NCBI GenBank assembly: GCA_027886175.1
Contig: JAJNNQ010000009.1
Location: forward strand, 27,083,501-27,147,500
DNA: 64,000 bases
Direction of reading: 5' to 3'
Source: Phylloscopus collybita
Lineage: Eukaryota > Chordata > Aves > Passeriformes > Phylloscopidae
Shown piece by piece: positions 53,058 to 64,000 of this stretch (positions are counted from its first letter, which is position 1; every line of letters begins with the position of its first letter). Made by a program: the position numbers and the translations under genes. The notes under the pieces were generated by a model, which was given only the letters and a program-made list of their open reading frames with translations, was not told the DNA's origin and did not search any database.

Positions 53058-53205
53058 ATGCTGAGTTTGGCTCAGTTGGCTAGAACATGGTGCTGAAAAC
53101 ACCAAGGTCGTTGGTCCAACCCCTGGACAGGTCCTTCACTTAAGAGTTGGACTCTTAAGTGCATTACCTCCATTATCTTTCCAACTCAGATTATCCTGTG
53201 ATCTG
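53058..53205 (+). mobile_element. tRNA-Ile/CR1 composite SINE (TguSINE1-like)
   Basis: The head resembles tRNA-Ile. An intact A box TGGCTCAGTTGG lies at 53068-53079, followed by a TGGTGCTGAAAACACCAAGG anticodon-arm region and a degraded B box GGTCCAACCCC at 53113-53123. The body contains CACTTAAGAGTTGGACTC, and the tail has TTTCCAACTCAGATTATCCT and GTGATCT, the CR1-type 3' end used for mobilisation by CR1 reverse transcriptase. This architecture is that of TguSINE1 known from zebra finch. The element lies on the plus strand and is diverged: the B box has several changes and the terminal repeat is reduced to about one unit. It encodes no protein. Target-site duplications are not evident. Confidence 0.85.
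53137..53161. repeat. 11-bp perfect inverted repeat inside the SINE
   Basis: CACTTAAGAGT (53137-53147) pairs exactly with ACTCTTAAGTG (53151-53161) across a TGG spacer. The left arm is normal SINE body; the right arm occupies a stretch that, as I recall the family, usually reads differently. Confidence 0.85.
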
Positions 53206-56200
53206 GAAATACTGCCTTTCCAAGCAAAAGAAAGGTTGGTCCCGGAAGAATTCAAAACTTTCATTCTAGAATAAAGTCATAGGGGATGTCACAGAAATTC
53301 TTCCCATGTTTTTATATGAATATTACCTATCAGTTCAGAACTTTGGCCATGGGTTTCAAAGCATGTCACTTTAGGTCTGCCAGAGTTCCTCAGGGTATGT
53401 TAACTATCTTTTATGGTGAAGAGAATGTCCAAAAGCAAATTCTCACAGAAGAGCCCTGTGACTTCCACGTCTTTCATCTGTTCCTCTGTTTTTGGCTTAG
53501 GATCAAAATGTTACTACACTGCATGCAGGTAGAGCGCAATACACACTAACATTTTATGACCACTGCATCACACTCTGAAATACTTTACCTTCCCCACTCC
53601 ATTTGGCCCAACTAAATTGCTGGGAACTTGGGTCTGGATTAATTCAACCTCCAGCACAAGCTCCCAGGAATGTTCTGCAGTCTGTCCTAGACCAGTTCTT
53701 AAACCTGTTTCTATGAATGTTGGTGAATGATTCAACACCAGATTTCATAGCATGCTGGAATCAGCACAAGCTCACTTGTCCCTTTGGAAACAAAAACTAC
53801 GTCATTATCTCAAGCAGAAGTTTGGACCAGTTATTTTTATTGTATAGGTTGATGCAAAGCAGAAAGCATCCGAGTAAATATTTTGCACTGAAAGAAGTAC
53901 TCTCTACTCAATACTGCAGAGAGGAAAAAAATGCATTACCTCTGGAGCAAAACTGCAAGGGTTCAGAGGTTGGTCAGTGGTGACATGTGCCATTGTAAGA
54001 GTGAATAGCTGAGTGCACAGCAGCATCACACTGGTGGGAAAAGGAAACTGAGGCTTGGGAGGCTGGCAGGGAAAGAGATGGAGCAGACTGTCAGAGTCCA
54101 GACAGGAGCTCAGAGTTTCCATTTTGAAGATGGCTCTGGTGACACATTTTGAGCTCTGTGAATCAGCATCTAGAGATGAAATGTTCACTGGAACATTTCA
54201 AGCCAGCTGTAGTAATGGGATTTTCATGGAGTCATTAATCATCATTATCACACAGCCCTGCAGCAGGGCTGTGGACCAAACCAAGAGTGGGATAGTGCTC
54301 CGAGGAAAAACAGCACTTATCTCCACAAGTCTGCAGTGAGAGTAGATAATTCTGATTATAGATATAGGAAACAGACACAGAATGCAAGAGCAGATTAATA
54401 AGTTCCACAGACATTGCCAGAGACTTTGTACAGACTAGCATAAGACAAGAGCAATGAAAGCTCTTGAAATCAAGATGGGGTGCCAAAGAGATGAGTGGTG
54501 AGGGAGGGGTGCACAACACAATACCGAAAAATCCATCAAAACTCCAAGCCTGAGTGACCCTGCAGGACTTTGATTTCAACAAAGACAGGTGGGATGGGGA
54601 AAAAAGCTGTCTCCTCTCTAAACTTCCACTTTTTAAAGCAATGTTCAGCAAGACAATACAATTAGGCTCTTAGATAAAATTTTAACATTTCTAACTGTTG
54701 TCATGAATTCTGTTATTTCCCTAATAGGAAATTTGTATCTTACAGCTATAGAAATAAACTATTTCACATCATATCAATTCATATTTTACCTGGATTTATT
54801 GCAAGCATATAACACTGTCTAGGAGAAAAGGACACAATTTTCTTATGAATGCCTATCAAATGTATGCAGATATCTATCTGATAGATCTGGTAAGGACTAA
54901 TTATTTGAGGGGAGGCTGTTTGACTAAAAGGGTCAAATATTCTTCCACAAACATGACAATGGAACAGAGCAAAAAGTTGTGAATTAAATAATTCTGTCTT
55001 TAAGTTATTAGTAAAAGCTAAGTAATTTAGCTTAATTGTGTAAGAAAATTTTGAGTTGAATACTGCATTAAACTGCCAGCCACTGACTCAGAGAAGTGTT
55101 CAATCAGACCCTGGTTTGGCACAGACAGATAACATAAACAAGGAAAGCTCTGCATCATTACTGTGCTTGATTAGCTATTGTTGTTCACACATCTTAAGAT
55201 CTTGCTCTTGTCTTTCATGCTGAGGTCAGAGCTACTAAGCCTGAGGTACAGGTAATGGAGAACAGAACTTTTCAGAAAACAGCAAGAAATTGCTTATAGA
55301 ATTATCTTAATCATTCTCTCCTGAACAAAGAAAGAGAAACTGATTAAATCAAAAGCAACTTCTAATATAGGTCTGTATATCTTCTATGATATTTTCAGAA
55401 ATAACAAATGCAACTTGGAACATATTTTAAGGAAGTTTCTAAGAATAATTCAGTGTCCACTTAGACCAACCACGATTTTTGCATTCCAGTATGCAACTGA
55501 ACTCCATGCAGTAAGAGCTGCAAATGAAAACGCAGTCCCTCAATCCTTGTCTATATTCCCCCCAGAAGGGAAAAACTTGCCTTCCACCCTCCATTCCAAC
55601 CCTAGCATTACTACAAGCCTTGGGTTTGGATTTTTTGCAAATTCCAGATTATCAATGCAAACAGATATATGTGAATAAGGAATGAGTTAATTTCTCATTA
55701 ACTTTTCACTTGTCATTTTACAAGGAAAAAATCTATCAGACTGCAATACTTTCAGAGATTAAAAAACAAGCACATAAAAACTAAATAACTGAGGATATTA
55801 GTGACAGAGGCTCCAAAAACCTAAGGGAAATGAGTGTATCTTAAAAAAAGTATATTAAGAAACTTTCTCTGTCATCAAGTCATTCTATAATAATCTCTGT
55901 GAGGACCTTGTACCTTCTTTTTGTACATCTTCTATTGTCAGCCATTGCATATTGGAATCAACATATCACTGGATTTGCTTCTCAGGTCAACTCTTATCTG
56001 ATCAGCACGGAGTATTGATCATGAATAAAATAAAACCAACCAGTAAGAGCTAAGAATGAATCAGAATCTACTCACTGCATTCACCTACTCCTCAAGTAGA
56101 AGGGAATGTCAGGGCAGAATTAGAATATTTTAGCTATAACACTGTGCAGTATGAAAATATGTCATAGATCCTCACAAGCATTCATAAAAAAAAGAACTTT

Positions 56201-57615
56201 TTAATGGTGGAGAAAATCAGGACATCCCTCTGAGGTTTAAAACTAGTGTTTATATTCCTACATCCTCGAATTAATTTACAGCGATTATTTCTAAAAATAG
56301 ATGAGTTTTTTGCTTTTATTTAGTTTTTCCACAGGAAACAAAAAGTTAATTGACTACTAATGACTAATTTGGGTACAGTGCCAAGACATTTTGCTATTAA
56401 CCTGAAGATATATTTAAATTCAATTACACTTCTCATATGAATAAACATTAGTCTAAACTATCAATTAATACATTCAAATTAATTCATAAATGTATATGTA
56501 TGTTATAACTGAAATGGTTTTTAAGACCAGTTTTTAAATGGTGGCATATTCTAATACCTTACTTGGAGTTTTTAAAGTATTCTAGGTGCAGAGAATCAAG
56601 CTTTAAGACCTTCATTCTTTAATATAAAGTAGGGGAAAAATTTTCCTTCCTGAACCCCTGCCCTAAATAGAAAATTTCCTATTTAGAAAACCATTCTGAA
56701 AGTGGAGTTTACAGCATACCTGTCACCTGGGGCCCTCATTTCGATTGCTACAGGTCCCCAGGAGTGTCTAGTACCTCCACTTCCAGCTTCTACCTTTCCA
56801 GCTACCCCCCAGACAGGACAGTCACCCTCCCAGAAGAAAGAAGTAGCAGGCCTACAATATTAAAGAGACACCTTCAAATTTGTGATTGTTGTTCCCAAGT
56901 GATAACTAGCTCACCAGAAAGATGTGCATTCGTCAACAGCAATATCATAAATTTATAAAAATTAAGCACTCCAAGAAAACTAAAACACCATTAGTCTTAT
57001 TACCACCCATAATCTCTATACCAGAAGAGACAGGATAAAGCTTAGCTCGTCTCAGATGTACAGTAATTGTTTTTCTGGTCACAAAACCAGAAAAACCACA
57101 AAACCACAAAAGATTAGAGGAGAGAGACCTGCACTGCACACAGGTGAGGTGGGGAAAGAAGGATGTTGGAAACCATGTAATGATTCCAATCAGTACCTGA
57201 AAAAAGGGGTGGCCACCTTCTTTCTTGAACAATCCCTTCCATATGAAAGACATCCACCCCCTACTTTCTCCCCAGCTGATGCCACAGCCATATTGAGCTA
57301 ACTGCTTGCTCTTTCCATGTGCCACCTAGCTCCATCTCTTGTGGAATTTTCAAGAACCTGGACCTGGTGTCCACTTATGTTAAATTAGCCCTCCAAAAAT
57401 AAATCAGGGAAAAAAAGAAAAAAAAAAGAATGGACGAACACATGGAACCCCTTCCTTGGACTACCTGGCAGTAATAATTATTTCTTTTGGACAGAGAAAT
57501 TGATGTGAAAGGATAGGAATTTGAAGATCACTATTTTGGCACAACTTTTCAATCAAGACTAAGGGAAGATAATGTTAAAATTAAGCCTTTTGACTAAGGA
57601 ATGTTTGAGTAGCAG

Positions 57616-57644
57616 TAATAATAATAATAATAATAATAATAATA
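57616..57644. repeat. (TAA)n microsatellite, 29 bp
   Basis: Nine and two-thirds uninterrupted TAA units, ending TACATGAC. Likely length-polymorphic. Confidence 0.96.
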
Positions 57645-60600
57645 CATGACAATAGTAACAATACTTTTCACTGATAGGTATTCAATGTGGGGGTAGTTTT
57701 TGAAGAGTGAAATATCAAAGACCGAACCAAGCCTTATACCTGAGGACATATTTTCCATCTAATTAATGCTGTCCCATATCGTTTGGAGATGCTGAACAGA
57801 CTTTTGTTTTGTTTTCCTTAGTAAAAACACTTCATGTCCAACAAGAAAAACTAACAAGTCTCCTTCCCCCACCTTCCATTAGTATCAAAAATGGAATCAT
57901 TTACACACTCCTGCCTATGACAATAACATACAGTGCCTGTCAATACACATCATTTGTTACAGGACCTACCACTAGGTACCATTTCTACACATTAAAATCC
58001 TTTTGAAAAATTGAAAGGAAATTTCTATTGAAAGACTGCTTGACTTAATTAAAAAAAAAAAGAGAAAAATTAAGAAAAAAATTTTTTTTTATCCATTGAC
58101 AAAGAAGAGAAATAAAATGAATAATCTACAATACCAGCAAATCTGACAGCTTTGACTCAAGATGATATCTTTTAAATAACACCTTTTCTGGCAGAATCAG
58201 AAAGTTTGTATTTTTTTTCTTCTGCAACAGAAAAAGTATATGAAGTGTCAAGTCCCCCGTTGTATTTTTGGAGGACTTTAAAACATCTGTCACTAAGCAT
58301 AAACATGCAAAGTGATCATTTTACAAGTTCTCAGAATAGTATTATTTGCACAGATCCCTCTTCCAGATAAGTTAGGATTTGACTGAAGCACAAAATGACT
58401 CACCTCATAATTAGGTAATACAGCAGTAATAACCAGCAATTACTACCATCTTGTCTGTACAGTTGCTCATTTCATATCATATGGAATATGTACAAATTAA
58501 GAGAGAAGAGATTGTGAAATGACAGTTTCCCTATAGATTCAATTAATCCTTCTTGGTAAATGTTGACTTTTTTTTTTTTATTAGTATAGTTTGGAAGCTC
58601 ATTCAACACATCTCAAAATAGTTGCAAGATAATTATCAAGTTGATGCTACAGATTTTTTTACAAATTCCATCTGCAGCAAGATCAATACATTTACGCATG
58701 TTCAGTTACAGGGTGTATGTGGAGCTGCAGGTATTTTGCTCAAGAAGCTCAGTTTCACAGGATAAAAAAAAAAAAATAAAAACAGGTAACTATGCACTTG
58801 CAGCTAATACCAGGTAATGAGCTGGGTACTATTCTAACACCTAAAAAATCCTTCCACCATGAATTCCTTTACATTGTTTTGAAGAATAAAGTGATAGATA
58901 CTTGCACTGTTTAAGTAGGCATGATCATAAATATTTCTCTCAATCTACAAAAAACAAACAGTTAAAAGTTCCATGAAAGTTTTTTTAAATCTTGTTTTTC
59001 ATCATTCAAATTAGCATGAAACATGAAAATGCAAGAGGATAATAATAACAGCTCTGGTATTGTAGGAAACTTAATAAGTTGTTATGATCTGGATTGATTT
59101 ACTCAATAAGTGTTTGTCTACAAAATACGTATCCATCTTACCTTGCTTAGAAATCAGTTAGAATTGGAGCAATTAGGTGGATTGTTTAGATTTGTCTTCA
59201 AGTGGAGTGAAGATTAGTCATTCAGCTGATTAAAATAATAGGAATCATTTGGAAACCAATTAAAGACATCAAACACCTACATTTTCTATATTATCTAAGG
59301 CTTGAGAAATCTGACAAAAGAAATGCTTTCTAAAAATGTAATTAAGAACTACTTCTTTGCAAATGCAAAACAGAAAATATTGAACAAAGGGATATGAACT
59401 CATGAGAAAACAATAATTGAAAAGACTCGGTGAATGTAAAATTTGATCTCTTCTTCACAGAAAGTACATCTAAGATTAGTTGAAAGTGACATAAGAAAGA
59501 GACTTAAGTGGAAATTAAAAGATGAAGGTAATAAAACCTGTTGCATTTTCTTCAAAATTCTTTAATATGCACTCCAAAATAAAACAAACCAATAGTTTGC
59601 ATTTTACCTTAAAGTAGCAAGAGAATAAATCAATAATAGATTTATTACATTTTCAAAGAAAATAGATTTGTGACATTACTGTGCCTGAAACTACCTCAGA
59701 TAGTTACAGAAAAGAGAAAGATGTAAAGTGATGCATTGGCAAATAAGCAAACGCCTGTGAAGAGCCTGCTCTCAGATTTTTAGAATGATTTGAAAAATTA
59801 CTGAATGTTTGCATCATCTTACATGGAAGAATCACACAAGGAGAAAAAAATTTTAAGTGTGCAGAGGAGTAAAACACTGCATTATTGTTAGAAACAAGAA
59901 AAAACCTCTAGAAATAATATAAGACAATAAACTGAAGCAATGAGGCATCCTCCAAAGATTTTGTCAAAGGTGTAAAGCAAATAGCAGCTTTTGGTTTATC
60001 TATAACAGAAAAACAACAATTGATTGATTCCATTTGCTTATATTAAGAGTAGACATATTGGCTGGTGGCAGAAACTCAGTGGTTGTTATTGAATAGGAAG
60101 TCAAACTAAGTATAATGTGTATAGTGGCCAGATCCTCTTCTTGATTATGTTTCCAATCAGAGAAATCAAGAGACTGGTCTTCATTAAGGAAAATTCTAAA
60201 ACTGAGAACATAAACAACATTGATGTGACAGAGACTGAAGCTAAGGAGCTTGCAGAGAATCTGAATTTATGCTTCCTGTGGCATGTGCTCTCTGTGTTTC
60301 TTTGTTGCCAAAATATATGGTTCTCTGAGATATGAGGCAAAAAAAAAATCTTAGAACCCTGAACCAAAACAAAAAAGGAGAAGCTCATTCCTCAGTACAA
60401 CAGTATAAGATAAGGGATGGTGGGAAAGAGAAAATCCAATTGTGAAATGGCAATTGAAAGGAAAAATATTTACTGATAAACAGAAGGGTAAGTATGAAAG
60501 ACAACAGATATTTTAAGAGAAATAAGGAATCAGTTAATATTCTTAAACTGGAATTAGATATTAAGCTTGCATACAAATTCAGGAGATTTACCCCTAGTTT

Positions 60601-61148
60601 TTAAGAATCTGAATTAAATTTTCCTCAAATATCAATTGTTATTGAAAAATCCAAGTTCTAGACTGATTTGACTTTGCAAATACAGCAAATTATCTGTGAA
60701 ATTAAACAACCATGACATTCTCAAGTGAGTTTTGTATCTACCAATGGCTAACTCTACTCCATAAGAGATAAAGGGTGTTTCGTGGTACAGATTAGGAGGC
60801 AGCATGTCATTGAAGGGACAAGAGAAAGGAGTTTGGATAGTAGGATATATTTTAGGGAATTAAATGAAAAGCTTCTGAAAGAATAAAGAGAGAGGGTTTA
60901 AATTTCTGTCAGTTTTCATTACTACTTTTCCTACACTTGACAGTGAGAGAGGGAAACATCAGGGCTATCACTAATGCCTCCTCCCTCTCTTTGCCTTATC
61001 TAACTGATTGACTCATGCAATCGAGGGCAGGCAACAAGGAAGAGAGTGGAAAAAACATGAACTTTATTGAGTTCAAAGACAGAAAGTCCTTCATTTGTGA
61101 TAGATTAACCAGTACCATACTACAGGATTAGCTAGTTCACTAGCTCTG

Positions 61149-61229
61149 AAAAAACCAAAAAACCTAAGAAAGACGAAAACCCCCCAAAACAACCAACCAA
61201 ATTAAAACAAAAACTAAAAAAACCCACAA
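61149..61229. repeat. A/C-rich low-complexity tract
   Basis: About 80 bp of A runs with CC and CCAA spacers, including a C6 block and AACCAACCAA. It is the same style as at 5859-6000 and 8858-8924. Confidence 0.8.
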
Positions 61230-64000
61230 CTTGAACATCAGTCAACAGTGAAGATGGAGTATGGAGATGTGTGCCATTCTGTTTACTAAATTTCTTGTCA
61301 CTCCAGCACAGAGAGCTTGCTAGGGCAGGTAATCATCCCCCAAAACTTCAGTAAGAATTTGCATACTGGGGATATATCCCCAGCTTACATTAGGACACAA
61401 TAAGCCATTCCTGAATTCAGACTTAGGATACATCTGGCACAGTCAATAGGACTGTAAGATTTTCTGGGGGTACTCAGGTAGACGTTTCCTGCTAAGAGTG
61501 ATGGAGTTTCTACCATTATATTGTACTCAGATAAAATTATTTTAAAAATCATCTTTCATAACAAAAAGGGAGAGGGCTTCTAAACTTCGGAAAGTAAACA
61601 CTGCCTGAGCAACAATTATCTTCTCTAACTTGCTCAAGCACTGCTGCTCTTGTGAGCAATAATAAGATGCAGAACAAGGTATATGATTCCATTCTTCAAA
61701 TATATTTACTGTCAGATCCCATGTGAGGATCCTCAAAAGCTTAGAAAAATAAGGTCAACACTCTTTATCTCTATCTAGAAAACTTCTGATCAAAGAAGTC
61801 TTTATTAAGCTGATAAATGTCAAGAAAAAAATAGTAATCTGTTGAGTAGCCTTGAGAAGAATTTATTAGCCTTCTCACAAAATATTTTATTCCCTTACTA
61901 TATTCCATTCCAGATCTACTTATAGCTCTTTAATGAGTTTCTTGTCCTTAATGGAAAAATCTTTTACATACCTCTTTGATCTTCAAGTAATTTCAGGTAA
62001 AATACACGAATGTCATTTTATGTTACTCCTGTTAGGAAAGGAAGACTGTAAGGATCTTAAACTTGAATTATCCATCTTCTAATAGGAATCAATCTAGTTA
62101 AAGACTCTGCTCAAACTTTATATGAAAAAAAAAAATTACATATTGTTTCTTCAACTTCTTTCAAAATCATTGCCTATTTTGACAGACAGAAATTTTAGTA
62201 GATAAAAAAATGCATCACGGTTTCTTAGAATGGTAAATGTATTTTAAACATCTACACTTACGAGATTAATGTCCAGTTTCATGCTTGATTTTGAATAATT
62301 TAAACCTCATTGGCTTTTTTGCTCTATTTTCTGTTGAAAGGAAAACTGTCTTGTAAGTCTGTCAAGCTGCAAGATGGATTAACAAATTGTGTATGTCCCT
62401 TTTTTCTGCTTAGAACAGCAGCTTCCTTAGAAACATTTTTTCTTCTCTCAGTATAGGTAGGCATCATTTTTATGCTCTCAACAGTTTGCTAAGCAATTTT
62501 ACTTTCCTACTTTTTTTTTCTTTTTTCAGTACTTGATACAGTAGAGATTCTACAGAATATATATTACTCACTACCAAAAGTGTCCAGTTTTGACTGTATC
62601 AAATAGTGCAGATGGTAATTTTTCAAATGTCTGGAGAAAAATTAAGTATGGTAATGGTAGTTAACTAATTTTCATATATGGACTAAACTTAGAGAGGTAC
62701 TTGAGTTAAAAAAATATATACATTTAACTGTTATTGGTTCCAATATACTCCACTTCCTTATAAATGGCAAGAAAATGCGAGTTGAACAGCAACTTTTCCA
62801 GCTGGGACCGTGATTTCTCCAGGAGGGGTGCACAATGCACTTCTCCAGTGAGGGAAGGCAGCTTGAGCTGGGCCTCACTTTCCTTAGGAGGGCTGGAGTA
62901 CCCCTTCCAAGATCCTAGATGATGAAGGTACCTGACATTTTAAGTATCGCCTGCTGCCCACTTCCCACATCAGAAGGGTACAGGTACATGATATGTCATA
63001 TCTGAACTCAGAACTGCCACCTGGAATAGCCAGAGGGCTGCCCTGTGCCAATGTCAGGGAATTTCTCAAGAAGACAGAGACTCCAGCTAAGCACATCATA
63101 GTTCCAGAGTGTTTATAGAAACAAGAACTTGTAAGAATGGTTAGATAAGAAAAACAAAAAAATTTGCCAATAGTTCCCATGATAAATAATTTAATCTCAT
63201 CTGTACTAAAAACAGTTTGTAGAAACCCAAATCCAGTCATGCAAATGTTTTCTCCTAGAAGTAAAAGTATATTCATGAAAAGAAGAAAAATCTCTAATGA
63301 TTGGAATGCTCATTAGAGACACTATCTACATCTAAACTGAGTACAACTACAAGGCTTAAAGTTTCATGGGAGGTTTTTTCTCCCCCGCCTGGACCAACAA
63401 CAAAAGACATTTCTTATTCATTTGTATTATGCTGGTTTTAACTCTAAGCTAAGGAGTTGACAGCCTATGGGGATCTTTATTTGTTCTTCACTCCCTCCTC
63501 CATGAAATAAGAAGCTGTATTTTAAAAAGAAAAGAGGTGAAGTTGTATGTCTTTTTTTTTAGGTCAGCGCATTATTTTTATCTCCTTATTTTAATGGTCA
63601 TGTCATCTGATTTTTTTTTTCTTTTTTTTTGAGTGAGGTAGTGGTATATTGGGGTGGGGGGTGTATTACAGCTGCAATGATCACCATTACCACTTCATCA
63701 AACACTCCAATAAGTAAGAATTAATACATTGCTAATTTTCCTGTAGGAGAAAATGGCTGTAGAGTGTTCTCACTGACAACCAAATTTGGACTACTTCCTT
63801 TCAGCAAAAACAAGAATTCAAAGCCTAGTGTGTCATTTCTGCCATTTTGTGAGGTTATTTATATAAATTTAAAGCAAATGCAAAACAAAGTATGATGAAA
63901 TGTGAATTGTGTTTATCACCCAACTTTGATTATTTTGAATACTTATGCACAATGTCCGGACAATGATAAAGCAGGCAGTCAAATGAAGTAGCATCAAAAT

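Larger units (their letters stand above)
53206..64000. other. AT-rich non-coding host sequence
   Basis: No supportable gene. Frames of up to 138 codons (minus, 54235-54651; minus, 56945-57325; minus, 62884-63276) lack recognisable domains and convincing splice context. The 53.9-54.65, 56.7-57.35 and 62.75-63.1 kb intervals are somewhat GC-richer. Simple repeats are a (TAA)n run, an A/C-rich tract at 61149, an A/T-rich stretch at 58050-58092, and T runs at 63611-63630 followed by a short G-rich run at 63651-63662. Confidence 0.55.

Noticed and set aside
53061..53132. Possible functional tRNA-Ile gene
   Set aside because: The B box and anticodon arm are degraded, the acceptor stem does not pair, and a CR1-type tail follows; it is the head of a SINE.

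Overview
The window reads as non-coding nuclear DNA of a bird, most likely a passerine. Three sequence signs support this. (1) A CR1 LINE 3' end lies at 6955-7007 and carries the doubled ATCATAGA terminal repeat typical of avian CR1. (2) A SINE at 53058-53205 has a tRNA-Ile-like head and a CR1-type tail, the architecture of the zebra-finch element TguSINE1. (3) Several endogenous-retrovirus (ERV) LTRs belong to families I recognise from bird genomes. The background is AT-rich and nearly CpG-free. No host protein-coding exon, tRNA, rRNA, CRISPR array or bacterial-type operon can be supported. The longest open frames are about 100-150 codons, several use non-ATG starts, and most look like chance frames or translations of low-complexity A/C- or T/G-rich tracts. 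The setting is best read as a gene desert or the inside of a very large intron.

Layout. 1-6.95 kb: AT-rich host sequence with a T24 tract and three A/C-rich tracts. 6.95-7.7 kb: a truncated CR1 fragment on the minus strand, then a CpG-retaining solo LTR (7243-7690) flanked by a 4-bp duplication. 7.7-32.6 kb: mostly unique sequence, with an (AT)n microsatellite at 24954-24992, a 19-bp tandem pair joined to a 14-bp-arm hairpin at 17271-17346, and a motif-dense stretch near 19.5 kb. 32.64-36.37 kb: a retroviral cluster containing a degenerate ERVL-type pol remnant (the three RNase H acidic residues are recognisable but split over two frames), the 3' part of an LTR, a 40-bp tandem duplication and a second, nearly complete related LTR. 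36.4-47.2 kb: host sequence with a 14-bp-arm palindrome, a T/G-rich tract with a G-quadruplex-type core, and two long A runs. 47.25-47.60 kb: a minus-strand solo LTR with TATA box and poly(A) signal. 51.36-51.93 kb: an old plus-strand LTR of a common avian family with an internal (ATT)n stretch. 53.06-53.2 kb: the SINE. 53.2-64 kb: host sequence with a (TAA)n microsatellite and another A/C-rich tract.

There is no gene system here: the annotated biology is a record of retroelement insertion (CR1, a CR1-mobilised SINE, and at least three distinct ERV LTR groups) into gene-poor DNA. All retroviral pieces are broken or solo LTRs, with no intact gag, pol or env. Family assignments come from recalled consensus features and were not checked by a database search.
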